From assembly GCA_023434205.1 (NCBI GenBank), contig JAEYTB010000210.1:1-22380 (forward strand): DNA of 22,380 bases, in the 5' to 3' direction. The stretch is from Planctomycetota bacterium. GTDB lineage: Bacteria; Planctomycetota; Phycisphaerae; Phycisphaerales; UBA1924. The position numbers and the translations under genes were made by a program. Positions 12,673-21,135 of this stretch are shown here, piece by piece; position 1 is the first letter of the stretch, and each line of letters opens with the position of its first letter. The notes below the pieces were generated by a model, which saw only the letters and a program-made list of their open reading frames with translations, was not told the origin of the DNA and made no database searches.

Positions 12673-14078
12673 AGACCACGCCCGCCATCCTCGCCCTGCT
12701 GGCGCTCGCGAGCGCGGCCCCCCATGCTCCCGCCCAGGCGGACCATGCGGCGCCCGCACCGACCGTCAGGTCTGAGAAGCCCATCGGGCCCCTCGGGCCC
12801 ATCGGCCGGCTCATCAACGGCGCGTCGGACGGCGACACTGTCCGCGTCCCCGCGGGCCTGTACACCGAGCACGTCCGCATCACCAAGCCCCTCACGCTCA
12901 TCGCCGAGGGCCGCGTGATCATCGACGGCGGCGGCAAGGGCGACATTGTGGAGATCTCCGCGCCCGATGTCACCTTCCGCGGCTTCACCGTCCGCAACAC
13001 CGGCACCGACCTGGACCAGGAGAACGCGGCCATCCGCGCCCTGGCCCCGCGCATCACCCTTGAGGACAACACCCTCGAGGACATCCTCTTCGGCATCGAC
13101 CTGCGCGAGGCGCCCGACAGCGTGATCCGGGGCAACCGCATCGGCGGCAAGGCCCTTGACATCGCCCGGCGGGGGGACGGCCTGCGGCTGTGGCGCGCTG
13201 ACCGCACGCTGGTCGAGAACAACACCATCCACGACGGCCGCGACGCGATCCTCTGGTACTCCAAGGGCATCACGATCCGCGGCAACACCGCCACCGACTG
13301 CCGGTACGGCCTGCACCTCATGTTCAGCGACGACGTGACCATCGAGGACAACCAGTTCTCTCGCAACTCCGTGGGCGTGTACCTGATGTACTCCACCGGC
13401 GTCACGATCCGCCGCAACCACCTTATCCGCAACCGCGGCCCCAGCGGCTATGGCCTGGGCCTCAAGGAGACGGACCAGTTCACGGTCTCCGAAAACCTCA
13501 TCACCGGCAACCGCGTGGGCGTGTACATCGACGGGTCCCCGTTCACCGACGCCAAGCCCGGCGAGTTCCACCGGAACACCCTCGCGTACAACGACATCGG
13601 CTTCACGTTCCTGCCCTCGGCCAAGGGCAACGAGCTGACGGACAACAACTTCATCGACAACATCGACCAGGTCGCCGTCGCCGGCCGCGGCGACCTCTCG
13701 GCCAACGCCTTCTGGAAGGGCGACCGCGGCAACTTCTGGTCGGACTACACCGGCTATGACCAGAACAACGACGGCGTGGGCGACTTCGTGCACGAGTCGC
13801 AGACGCTGTTCGAGAACATGATGGACAAGGAGCCCAAGCTCCGCCTGTTCCTCTTCAGCCCCGCGCAGCAGGCCATCGAGTTTGTCGGCCGCACGCTCCC
13901 CGCCGTCCGCCCCGAGCCCAAGTTCTGCGACGAGGTGCCCCTGATGCGGCCCGTGCAGATCGACCTCGCCGCGCCGGCCGACCGCCCCTCCCTCGCACGA
14001 CTCGCCGCCACCGGCGCCGCCCTGCTGGCGCTGGGCATCGGCGTGCTCGCGCTCGCCCGAACCGGAGCCCGCCCATGA
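12669..14078 (+). CDS. nosD: NosD, periplasmic copper-maturation protein of the nos system
   Basis: 469 residues, starting with GTG inside the preceding stop. A signal peptide (about 1-22) is followed by a right-handed parallel beta-helix of CASH/PbH1 repeats, seen as recurring turns such as RGNRIGG, VENNTIHDG, IRGNTATD, IEDNQFSRN, IRRNHLIRN and VSENLITGN (about 125-285). A C-terminal hydrophobic helix (about 443-463) may tether it to the membrane, next to the NosFY transporter. NosD works with NosF and NosY to mature the CuZ copper-sulfide site of NosZ. It overlaps nosF by ATGA. Confidence 0.94.
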   Translation: MKTTPAILALLALASAAPHAPAQADHAAPAPTVRSEKPIGPLGPIGRLINGASDGDTVRVPAGLYTEHVRITKPLTLIAEGRVIIDGGGKGDIVEISAPDVTFRGFTVRNTGTDLDQENAAIRALAPRITLEDNTLEDILFGIDLREAPDSVIRGNRIGGKALDIARRGDGLRLWRADRTLVENNTIHDGRDAILWYSKGITIRGNTATDCRYGLHLMFSDDVTIEDNQFSRNSVGVYLMYSTGVTIRRNHLIRNRGPSGYGLGLKETDQFTVSENLITGNRVGVYIDGSPFTDAKPGEFHRNTLAYNDIGFTFLPSAKGNELTDNNFIDNIDQVAVAGRGDLSANAFWKGDRGNFWSDYTGYDQNNDGVGDFVHESQTLFENMMDKEPKLRLFLFSPAQQAIEFVGRTLPAVRPEPKFCDEVPLMRPVQIDLAAPADRPSLARLAATGAALLALGIGVLALARTGARP

Positions 14079-15010
14079 ACCAGGCTAACCACCCTTCCAA
14101 CCAGCAGTCCAACGGTCAGCCCATGATCCGCATCCAGAGCGTCACTAAGAAGTTCGGCCGGGCCGCCGCGGTGAACGGCGTTTCCCTTGACATCCCCGCG
14201 GGCGACAGCGTGGCGCTGTGGGGCGGGAACGGCGCGGGCAAGACCACCCTCATCCGCTGCGTCCTGGGCCTCATCCGGTTCCAGGGCTCGGCCTCCGTCG
14301 GCGGCTTCGACGTCCTCAAGCACCCGAAGCACGCCCGTCGGCTTATCGGCTACGTGCCTCAGGAGCTTGCGTTCTACGACGACCTGGGCGTCGCCGAGGC
14401 GATCATCTTCTTCTCCCGCCTTAAGGGTCTGGGCAGCCCGGACACGGGCGCGGTCCTCGACCGCGTCGGCCTCCGCGGCCATGAGCGAAAGCGGGTTCGC
14501 GAGCTCTCCGGCGGCATGAAGCAGCGCCTCGCCCTCGCCGTCGCGCTCCTGGGCGACCCCCCTGTGCTCATCCTCGACGAGGTGACCGCCAGCCTCGACG
14601 CGTGCGGGCGTGACGAGTTCGTCGCGCTCCTCCGCCGTCTCTCCGGCTCCGGCCGCACCATGCTCTTTGCCTCCCACCGCATCGAGGAGGTCACGACCCT
14701 CGCCCGCCGCGTCGTCATGCTGGACAAGGGCGCCGTCACCGCCATTCCTGATTCCGCGGCGTTCCTCGGCCACCTGGGCGCCGGCCCGGTCCTGCACCTC
14801 ACCATCGGCGCTCACCTTCGTGACCGCGCGGTCACGCTGCTCGAGGGCAGCGGCTTCTCCCCCACGCACAACGGCGTAGGCCTGCTTGTTCCCGTCCCGC
14901 AGGAGCAGAAGGCCGCGCCCTTCCGCGTCCTTGCCGAGCACCGCATCCAGGTCGAGGACTTCCAACTCATCACCCAAGCGCAGGCCCAGCGCATGGAGCC
15001 CCACCCATGA
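14075..15010 (+). CDS. nosF: NosF, ABC transporter ATPase for CuZ maturation
   Basis: 311 residues, cytoplasmic. ATPase of the NosDFY complex. Visible motifs: Walker A GGNGAGKTT at 50-58 (Gly in place of the more common Pro at the second position), Q-loop VPQ near 94-96, signature LSGGM at 144-148, Walker B VLILDE at 164-169, and switch His201. GGAG sits 7 nt upstream of ATG 14075, which overlaps the nosD stop. This start gives a polar 16-residue N-terminal extension relative to Met17, the point where family similarity begins, so 14123 is an alternative start. The C-terminal 80 residues form the usual accessory region of this subfamily. Confidence 0.95.
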   Translation: MNQANHPSNQQSNGQPMIRIQSVTKKFGRAAAVNGVSLDIPAGDSVALWGGNGAGKTTLIRCVLGLIRFQGSASVGGFDVLKHPKHARRLIGYVPQELAFYDDLGVAEAIIFFSRLKGLGSPDTGAVLDRVGLRGHERKRVRELSGGMKQRLALAVALLGDPPVLILDEVTASLDACGRDEFVALLRRLSGSGRTMLFASHRIEEVTTLARRVVMLDKGAVTAIPDSAAFLGHLGAGPVLHLTIGAHLRDRAVTLLEGSGFSPTHNGVGLLVPVPQEQKAAPFRVLAEHRIQVEDFQLITQAQAQRMEPHP

Positions 15011-15879
15011 CCGCCCTCGCTCTTCCAGCCCGTCCCGCCAGTCCCATCGGCCCCCTGGCTTCGATCTCCACCATCGCCGGGCGCGAGCTCCGCGAGGCGG
15101 TCCGCTCGCGCTGGTTCCTGCTCTACACGCTCGCCTTCGCGGCGCTGGGGCTGGGGATCTCGTACGTTTCTGCCGTGGGCTCGGGCGGGCTTGGGCTCTC
15201 GGGCTTCGGCCGCACGACGGCGGGGCTCATCAACCTCGTGCTGCTGGTGGTGCCGCTCATGGCGCTGACCGCCGGGGCCGGCACGATCGCGGGCGACCGC
15301 GAACGCGGCATGCTCGCCTACCTCCTCTCGCAGCCCATCACCCGCGCGGAGGTGCTGATCGGCAAGTACCTGGGCCTCGCCGGCGCGCTCCTCGCGTGCC
15401 TCTGCCTGGGCCTGGGCGCGTGTGCCGCGGTGCTCGCGTGGAAGGGCGAGGCGACCCGCCCCGCGAGCATCCTCTGGCTCGCCGGCCTCTCGTTCTCCCT
15501 CGCGCTCTGCATGCTCAGCGTCGGCATGCTCATCTCTGTGCTGGCACGCAAGGCCTCGGTCGCGGTGGGCACGGCGATCTTCACCTGGCTCACGCTGGTC
15601 TTCGTGACCGACCTGGGCCTGATGGCCGGCGCCATCGCGCTCAAGCTCCGCATTGAAGAGCTCTTCGCCCTGAGCCTCATCAACCCGCTTCAGGTGTTCA
15701 AGATGTGGTCGCTGCACTCGGTGGACGCCACGCTCGACGTGCTCGGCCCGGCGGGCCTCTATGCCAGCGAGGAGTATGGGCCCGCCCTCCACGCCATCTT
15801 CGGGGGCTGCCTGCTCACCTGGACGGTGATTCCCCTTGCTCTCGCCGCCGTGGTCTTCTCCCGGAGGTCCCCGCTATGA
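15007..15879 (+). CDS. nosY: NosY, ABC transporter permease for CuZ maturation
   Basis: 290 residues with about six hydrophobic segments. It contains the ABC-2 permease motif GDRERGMLAYLLSQPITRAEVLIGKYLG (about 97-124), characteristic of NosY and gliding-type permeases. It forms the membrane part of NosDFY and probably moves a sulfur species for CuZ assembly. ATGA overlaps join it to nosF upstream and nosL downstream. Confidence 0.95.
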   Translation: MTALALPARPASPIGPLASISTIAGRELREAVRSRWFLLYTLAFAALGLGISYVSAVGSGGLGLSGFGRTTAGLINLVLLVVPLMALTAGAGTIAGDRERGMLAYLLSQPITRAEVLIGKYLGLAGALLACLCLGLGACAAVLAWKGEATRPASILWLAGLSFSLALCMLSVGMLISVLARKASVAVGTAIFTWLTLVFVTDLGLMAGAIALKLRIEELFALSLINPLQVFKMWSLHSVDATLDVLGPAGLYASEEYGPALHAIFGGCLLTWTVIPLALAAVVFSRRSPL

Positions 15880-16412
15880 AACGCGCGCTGTTCCTGCTCA
15901 CGTTCCTCTCCACCCTGTCGGCGTGCACCCGCACCGAGCTCACCGGCCCGCCCAACCTGCGGCTGGGCCGCGACGAGTGCGCCGAGTGCGGCATGATCAT
16001 CAACGAGGACCGCTGCTCCGCGGCGCTGCTGATCTCGGACGACGGCGGACGTGAGCACGCCTTGTTCGACGACATCGGCTGCATGCTCGATTACGAGCGC
16101 CCTGTCACCGTGATCGAGACTTTCGTCCACGACCACGCCACCCGCGCCTGGGTGCCCGCATCGCAGGCGACGTTCATCCTCGTCGATGAGAAGTCGTTCT
16201 CTACGCCCATGGGCTCGGGCATGGCGGCCTTCGCCGACCCCGCCCAGGCAGCAGCGGCCGCCGCGGCACACGCGGGCCGCACCCTGGACTTCTCCGCCCT
16301 GCCCGACGCCCGGCGCGAGTGGATGCGCACCCGGTTCGGCAGCCCCGACCGCGCCCCTGTGAGCCCGGCTTCCCCCACCTCCCCCACTTCCGCCGAAGGA
16401 GAACGCAAGTGA
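15876..16412 (+). CDS. nosL: NosL, outer-leaflet copper chaperone lipoprotein
   Basis: 178 residues. The signal peptide ends in the lipobox LSAC with Cys17 as the lipidated residue. The family hallmark CxxCGM is at 35-40 (CAECGM). The second half holds the typical TPMGSGMAAFADP segment (about 109-121), whose methionines are candidate Cu(I) ligands. NosL passes copper to NosD/NosZ. The C-terminal tail after about 155 is Ser/Pro-rich and looks disordered. GGAGG lies upstream, and ATGA overlaps the nosY stop. Confidence 0.95.
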   Translation: MKRALFLLTFLSTLSACTRTELTGPPNLRLGRDECAECGMIINEDRCSAALLISDDGGREHALFDDIGCMLDYERPVTVIETFVHDHATRAWVPASQATFILVDEKSFSTPMGSGMAAFADPAQAAAAAAAHAGRTLDFSALPDARREWMRTRFGSPDRAPVSPASPTSPTSAEGERK

Positions 16413-17155
16413 ACGCCACCCCCACGCTGAACCTGACCCTGGGCCAGATCGCGGCGACCCACCCCAGCGCCATCCCCGTGTTTGAACGCCTGGGCCTGGA
16501 CTACTGCTGCGGCGGCAAGAAGAGCCTCGCGGAGGCCTGCCGCGCCGCCGACCTCTCACCCACCGCGGTGCTCAAAGCCATCGACGATGTTCAGGCCGAG
16601 CCCGCCGGCATCGCCCGCGAGCGGCCCTGGACCGACGCCACCATGACCGAGCTGGCCGACCACATCGAGCGCACGCACCACGCGTTCGTGCGCGACGCGA
16701 TGGCCCGCCTGGGCACCGTCGTCCCGCGCGTGGTCGCGGCCCACGCGAACACCGACCCGCGCCTGGTGCGCCTTGCCGAAGTGATCGACGCCTTCGCCAA
16801 GGACATGGCCGACCACATGGTCCGAGAGGAGCGGGTCGTCTTTCCGTGGCTGCGCCGCCTGGACCGCCGCACGCAGATCCACACCGGCCCGCCCTGGAGC
16901 GTGCGCCGGCCCATCAGCTGCATGGTCCACGACCACGACGAGGCGGGCAGGGCCCTCGCCGAGATGCGGACACTGACCGACGGCTTCACGCCGCCCGCCC
17001 GCGCGTGCATCACCTACCGCTCGATGCTCTCTCTGCTTGAGCAGCTCGAGCGGGACACGCACGTCCACATCCACCTGGAGAACAACATCCTCTTCCCCGC
17101 CGGCATCCGTGCCGAAGCGGCCGAGGGCGGGCCGAACGAGGAGCGCGGGGCATGA
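16409..17155 (+). CDS. ric: Di-iron iron-sulfur cluster repair protein (Ric/ScdA/YtfE)
   Basis: 248 residues from a GTG start that overlaps the nosL stop; GAAGGAG lies 7 nt upstream. The N-terminal DUF542 (ScdA_N) domain has DYCCGG at 31-36. The hemerythrin-like domain offers the di-iron ligand set: His85, His112, His136, Glu140, His174 and a terminal HVHIHLEN with His218 and His222. Ric proteins repair Fe-S clusters damaged by nitric oxide or peroxide and can turn NO into N2O. Its place inside the nos operon suggests that NO defence and N2O removal are made together. A start from 16319 in the same frame would run back through nosL and is not credible. Confidence 0.93.
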   Translation: MNATPTLNLTLGQIAATHPSAIPVFERLGLDYCCGGKKSLAEACRAADLSPTAVLKAIDDVQAEPAGIARERPWTDATMTELADHIERTHHAFVRDAMARLGTVVPRVVAAHANTDPRLVRLAEVIDAFAKDMADHMVREERVVFPWLRRLDRRTQIHTGPPWSVRRPISCMVHDHDEAGRALAEMRTLTDGFTPPARACITYRSMLSLLEQLERDTHVHIHLENNILFPAGIRAEAAEGGPNEERGA

Positions 17156-17595
17156 TGTACAAGGTCATGGTCGTGGCACACCTGCTGGGCAGCGCCGTCT
17201 GGGTCGGTGGGAACCTGATCCTGGTCCGGGCGGTGCTGCCGCGGGCGCTGGGCGCCCGTGACCCGCGGCCGGTGGTTGAGTACGAGCGCATGTTCGGCCC
17301 CTTGGGCCTGATCGCCCTGCTCGTCCAGGTCGTGAGCGGTCTTTTGCTCGCGCGGCACTGGGTGCCGTCGCTGTCCACGTACTTTCAGGAGCCCACGCTC
17401 CAATCACGGCTTGTGCTCGTGAAGCTGGCGCTGCTGACCGCCGGCCTGGTGCTGGGCGGGCTCATGCACCGGATGCTCCCCACACTCGCGGCGCCGTCGC
17501 TGCGCCGCTTCGCCGCTTTGGCGTGGGGGAGCGCCGTGATCGGCGTGCTGCTGGTGATTGCCGGCGCGGCGGTCCGGCTGAACGGGCTCGGCTAA
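17152..17595 (+). CDS. CopD-like four-helix membrane protein
   Basis: 147 residues, four hydrophobic helices. The opening AHLLGSAVWVGGNLILVRAVLPRA, with His10 and Trp17, and a later LMHRMLPTL are typical of the CopD/HemJ-like superfamily of small membrane proteins, where such histidines may bind haem or copper. A role in copper or haem handling for NosZ or the cytochromes is plausible but not shown. ATGA overlap with ric makes it the last tightly coupled gene of the operon. Confidence 0.8.
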   Translation: MMYKVMVVAHLLGSAVWVGGNLILVRAVLPRALGARDPRPVVEYERMFGPLGLIALLVQVVSGLLLARHWVPSLSTYFQEPTLQSRLVLVKLALLTAGLVLGGLMHRMLPTLAAPSLRRFAALAWGSAVIGVLLVIAGAAVRLNGLG

Positions 17596-17659
17596 CCAAT
17601 CCCGGAGCTGTGGGTAGACTTCTCGACCAAGGACCCGGGACGGACCCAAGGACGGAACC

Positions 17660-18139
17660 ATGATCTCCCAGACCACCGAGTACGCCCTCCGCGCCATGGT
17701 CCACCTCGCGACGCTCGAGCCGGGCATCACCATCAACAGCGAGAACCTCGCCGCCCGCACCAAGGTCCCGCAGGGCTACCTCTCCAAGATCCTCCGCGAC
17801 CTGGTCGTCGCCGACCTGATCACCTCGCAGCGGGGCCCCAACGGCGGCTTCGCCCTGGCGCGCCCCGCCGACGACATCTCGATGCTCGAGGTCGTCAACG
17901 CCGTGGACCCCATCCAGCGCATCAGGAAGTGCCCGCTGGGCAACCCCGCGCACCTGAACCTCTGCCCGCTGCACCGCCGGATCGACGACGCGATGGACCT
18001 GATCGAGCAGCGTTTCCGCGAGACCAAGCTCTCAGAAGTCCTGGAGCCCGCCCGCCGCGCCGGCACCTGCGCGGGCATCGCGGTCCCTCTCACCACACCG
18101 GCCCGCCCGGACGCCAACGGCCGCGGCCGGCGCGGTTAG
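17660..18139 (+). CDS. Rrf2-family transcriptional regulator (NsrR-like)
   Basis: 159 residues. The winged-helix N-terminus is textbook Rrf2: ISQTTEYALRAMVHLA, VPQGYLSKILRDL, then the wing QRGPNGGFALARP. The sensor region has Cys91 (KCPLG) and Cys102 (NLCPLH), with a further Cys137 near the C-terminus. NsrR and IscR use three cysteines here; this C-x10-C spacing differs, so cluster type and signal (NO, Fe-S status or redox) are uncertain. It lies 64 bp after the CopD-like gene, with AAGGA 7 nt before the ATG. It may be co-transcribed or have its own promoter in that gap. Its last 4 bp overlap the end of the convergent gene. Confidence 0.93.
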   Translation: MISQTTEYALRAMVHLATLEPGITINSENLAARTKVPQGYLSKILRDLVVADLITSQRGPNGGFALARPADDISMLEVVNAVDPIQRIRKCPLGNPAHLNLCPLHRRIDDAMDLIEQRFRETKLSEVLEPARRAGTCAGIAVPLTTPARPDANGRGRRG

Positions 18140-20973
18140 GCCGCCGCCGCCGTGGGGCGCGTCACCGCCCACAGCGCCGCCCGCTCGATGCTCCGCCGCA
18201 TGCACTGCTTCCCGCCGCCCGTGCAAGGGAACCACGGCGTCGCCGAGCTGCACAGGGCCCGCACGTGACGCCCGAAGGTCGTGCGCACCAGGAACGACAA
18301 GCACACCGCATCGACGCCGGGCAGCATCCGCTCGACCTCGTCGACGTACGGCCGCCAGTTCGACGAGAAGCCGGGGAACATGAACGTCACCTCGAGGCCG
18401 GGGTACTCGGCTTGGAACGCCGCCAGCAGCGCCGTCTCGCTGGCCCGCTGCTTCTCGTTGCCGCCGATGTACAGGATCCGCGCCCGCGCGCCCCGGCGCA
18501 GCGGGTCCAGCGGGTCGCCGCTGAGCGCCAGCGGCCGTGCGTCCGCGACCAGCCTGTGGAACGGCGCCGTGTCCAGGTCCTTGAGCCTGTACCCGTCGAT
18601 CACTTCCAGCAGGTCGCGTGCGTACGCCAGGTGGTGCTCGCCGCCCGCCGCGCGGGCCTTGTGGAACCGCCGCAGCAGGGCCTGCGCCGCCGCCGCGTAC
18701 TCGCCGTCAAGCTCAAGCAGGCGCGTGCGGGCCGCGTCGGCGTCATCGGGCGACCAGGCGGGCGAGTAGTTTTCCGGCTCTTCCAGCATCGCGATCAGTT
18801 CGCGGCGCTGCCCGGGAAGCTCCATGGCCAGACCTTCCAGCGCATCCAGGGCCTGCTCGGCCACGGGCAGGTCGGTGTGCTCCACCGCCGCCGCGAGCAG
18901 GGCCCGCGTCTGCTGCCAGCGCTTGTGCGCCGCGAGCGGAGCCCGCGCCAGCCAGCCCTGGTACATCGCACGCAGGCGTGCGCTGCGGCGGTACAGCCCC
19001 GTGCTGCCCAGCAGCGCGAAGGCCCGGCTGTCGTTCCGTTCGATCAGCCGCTCGCAGATCCGCTCGGCCAGGGACTGGTCGTCGAACAGCGCCGCCGCCT
19101 GCAGCGTCCGCGACCACAGGTAGTCCGGGTATGAGGCGGGGGACTCCAGCGCGTGCTCCAGCAGGTCGCCCGCCCGCTGCAACGCCGAAGAATCCAGCGT
19201 CTCGAGCAGCGAGATCGCCAGGCAGAACCGCGTCCAGCGAACCACATCGCCCGCACCGCCCTCCTGGCCCTCGGCCCCGTCGCGCACCAGCACCTGCAAC
19301 GCCTCGCGCAGGTGGTCCGCCGCGGCGGCCGGGCGCGGGGGCTGCGCGACGAACGCGCTGATCCCCAGGCACACGTGCGCGACCGCCGATGCCCCGGGGC
19401 ACCGCTCGACCGACTCCTCGAACGACGCGCGGCCCTTCTCCAGCGACTTCGCCAGCGGGATGTTCGCCTCTTCCTGCGACCGCGGCAGCGCTGCCGTCAC
19501 CGAGCGGAACCCCGCGTGGACCAGGCCCAGGTCCGCCAGGGCCCCCGCCGCGGCGGCGTCGTCGCGGCTGCTCACCAGCTCGCGCAGCATCGCGGTGGCC
19601 TGGTCGAACCGGCCCCGCGCCTGCAGCACCTGCGCCAGCGTCCGAGCGTTGCGCGGCCGCAGGGCCCGCGCGAAGTCCGGCGGGCACGCGCCCCGGGCGC
19701 TTACGTTGTCGCGGACAAACTCCAGCAGCAGCGTCGCCTCCGCGAGCCCGCCGCGGGCAAGCTGGTCCTCGCCCAGGTCCTGGAAGCTCGCGACGATCGC
19801 GGGGCGCTCGTGCAGCGGGAACGATTGGATCTGCGCCCGCGCCCACCCGCACGCGAGCGCCGCCTTGCCCGCACGCACCAGCGGCGCGTGCAGGCCGGGC
19901 AGCAGAAGCGTGCCGCACGCGGCCCCCTGGGTCGTGGTGAGCTGGACCGTCAGCGCGTGGTGCTGCGCCATGAGGGCCAGCGCCGGCGCGGCGTCCCCGG
20001 CGCGGAGCATCCCCGCCAGCACGCCCGTGAAGTACCACAGTCTGCGCGCGTCGTCCGCCCCGGGGAACTGGAACTCCAGGGGCCGCGACAGCAGCGCGTG
20101 CATCAGGCCCCGGTGGTACAGCGACCGCGGCCGCGCCGCGCTGAGTTCGATGGTCTCCTCCACCAGGTCCTCGAGCTGGTCATGGTTGAGCGCGCCCTGC
20201 ACGCCGCACGCCGCGGCGTCGATCGTGCTCAGCAGCAGCCGGTCCAGCGTCGTGAACTCGCTGTCGGGGCTGCGCGCCTCCACCGCCTCGGGCAGCGGCG
20301 CCTCCTTCATGCCCAGCAGCACCTCCAGGTCGATCTGCTCCTCCCGCAGGGCCTCGCCTAGGTTCATGAACACGTCGTCCGCCATCGGCTGGTAGCTGAT
20401 GAACGCCAGGTACACTCCCACGGGCAGCGGCGGGTACTTCCGCACGATCGTCAGCACCGCCCTCCGCAGCGCGTCGACGCCCGGGGCCGTCGGGGGCGCG
20501 GGTTCGTAGGAGATGATCCCGGCGCGGTGCGACAGCCCCAGCTCGTCGAGGAACTCCCGGATCATCGCGTTGTGGTGCGTCAGCAGCCAGCTCCGCAGCG
20601 GCAGGTCGTTCGCGGGGAAGGTGTGGTCGTTCATCACGTCGATCAGGTGCGACGCCTTCTCCCAATCGGTCTTGCGCGCAAAGAAGCTGGGCCGGAACCG
20701 GAAGAACCGGACCAGCGTCTCCGTCAGGGCCTTGCGGTGCCTCACCGTGTGCGGGTCCGCGCTGCTCGCGAACACCGACACGCACGCCTCGCGCCGCTCC
20801 GCCACGGGCAGGCAGTCCCAGATCCGCTTGAAGGTCAGCGTCCGCGTCGGCTCAAGGTCGCCCGCGATCGCCGCGGCGGTGAACGACTGAACGGCGCTGC
20901 ACGCCCCGGGCGTCAGGCTGACGCCGTACGACTTCGCGGGCCGGGGAGCGGGGGTGATCTCGATCGCAGGCAT
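18136..20973 (-). CDS. Large helical-repeat protein with DUF2325-like C-terminal domain
   Basis: 945 residues, soluble, no signal peptide. I do not recognise the N-terminal half; it includes FRFRPSFFARKTDWEKASHLID and a Pro-rich SYEPAPPTAPG. The middle (about 270-790) is Ala/Leu-rich helices in TPR- or solenoid-like pairs. The last 115 residues (from 831) look like DUF2325: a beta strand ARILYIGGNE, then GVDAVCLS, and a closing PWFPCTGGGKQCMRRSIERA, which matches the family's variable-loop-plus-LRRAL ending. The function of DUF2325 is unknown. The start at 20973 is chosen because AGGAGG lies 7 nt upstream; a longer GTG form from 21030 lacks this. The gene converges on the Rrf2 gene with a 4-bp overlap. 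No partner gene is visible. Confidence 0.82.
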   Translation of the reverse strand: MPAIEITPAPRPAKSYGVSLTPGACSAVQSFTAAAIAGDLEPTRTLTFKRIWDCLPVAERREACVSVFASSADPHTVRHRKALTETLVRFFRFRPSFFARKTDWEKASHLIDVMNDHTFPANDLPLRSWLLTHHNAMIREFLDELGLSHRAGIISYEPAPPTAPGVDALRRAVLTIVRKYPPLPVGVYLAFISYQPMADDVFMNLGEALREEQIDLEVLLGMKEAPLPEAVEARSPDSEFTTLDRLLLSTIDAAACGVQGALNHDQLEDLVEETIELSAARPRSLYHRGLMHALLSRPLEFQFPGADDARRLWYFTGVLAGMLRAGDAAPALALMAQHHALTVQLTTTQGAACGTLLLPGLHAPLVRAGKAALACGWARAQIQSFPLHERPAIVASFQDLGEDQLARGGLAEATLLLEFVRDNVSARGACPPDFARALRPRNARTLAQVLQARGRFDQATAMLRELVSSRDDAAAAGALADLGLVHAGFRSVTAALPRSQEEANIPLAKSLEKGRASFEESVERCPGASAVAHVCLGISAFVAQPPRPAAAADHLREALQVLVRDGAEGQEGGAGDVVRWTRFCLAISLLETLDSSALQRAGDLLEHALESPASYPDYLWSRTLQAAALFDDQSLAERICERLIERNDSRAFALLGSTGLYRRSARLRAMYQGWLARAPLAAHKRWQQTRALLAAAVEHTDLPVAEQALDALEGLAMELPGQRRELIAMLEEPENYSPAWSPDDADAARTRLLELDGEYAAAAQALLRRFHKARAAGGEHHLAYARDLLEVIDGYRLKDLDTAPFHRLVADARPLALSGDPLDPLRRGARARILYIGGNEKQRASETALLAAFQAEYPGLEVTFMFPGFSSNWRPYVDEVERMLPGVDAVCLSFLVRTTFGRHVRALCSSATPWFPCTGGGKQCMRRSIERAALWAVTRPTAAAA

Positions 20974-21135
20974 GACCAAGCCTCCTGTGCGGACGCTGGT
21001 TATCGCGCCCGTGGTTGGCTTATCGGCCACTCCGAAACCCGACTTTTGTTCAGCTTCCCCGCACAGGCCCCGACCCCGCGGGCCCGCTTCAGGCCGCCCC
21101 GGGCCGCCATGCCGCGGAGTTCTCGGACCACCAAC

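Noticed and set aside
13754..15004. 416-codon open frame antisense to nosD and nosF
   Set aside because: It is a shadow of two well-supported genes whose motifs (beta-helix turns, Walker A/B) are on the plus strand.
20974..21030. N-terminal 19-residue extension of the 945-residue protein from GTG 21030
   Set aside because: The internal ATG at 20973 has AGGAGG at ideal spacing; the GTG has none, and the extension has no conserved feature.
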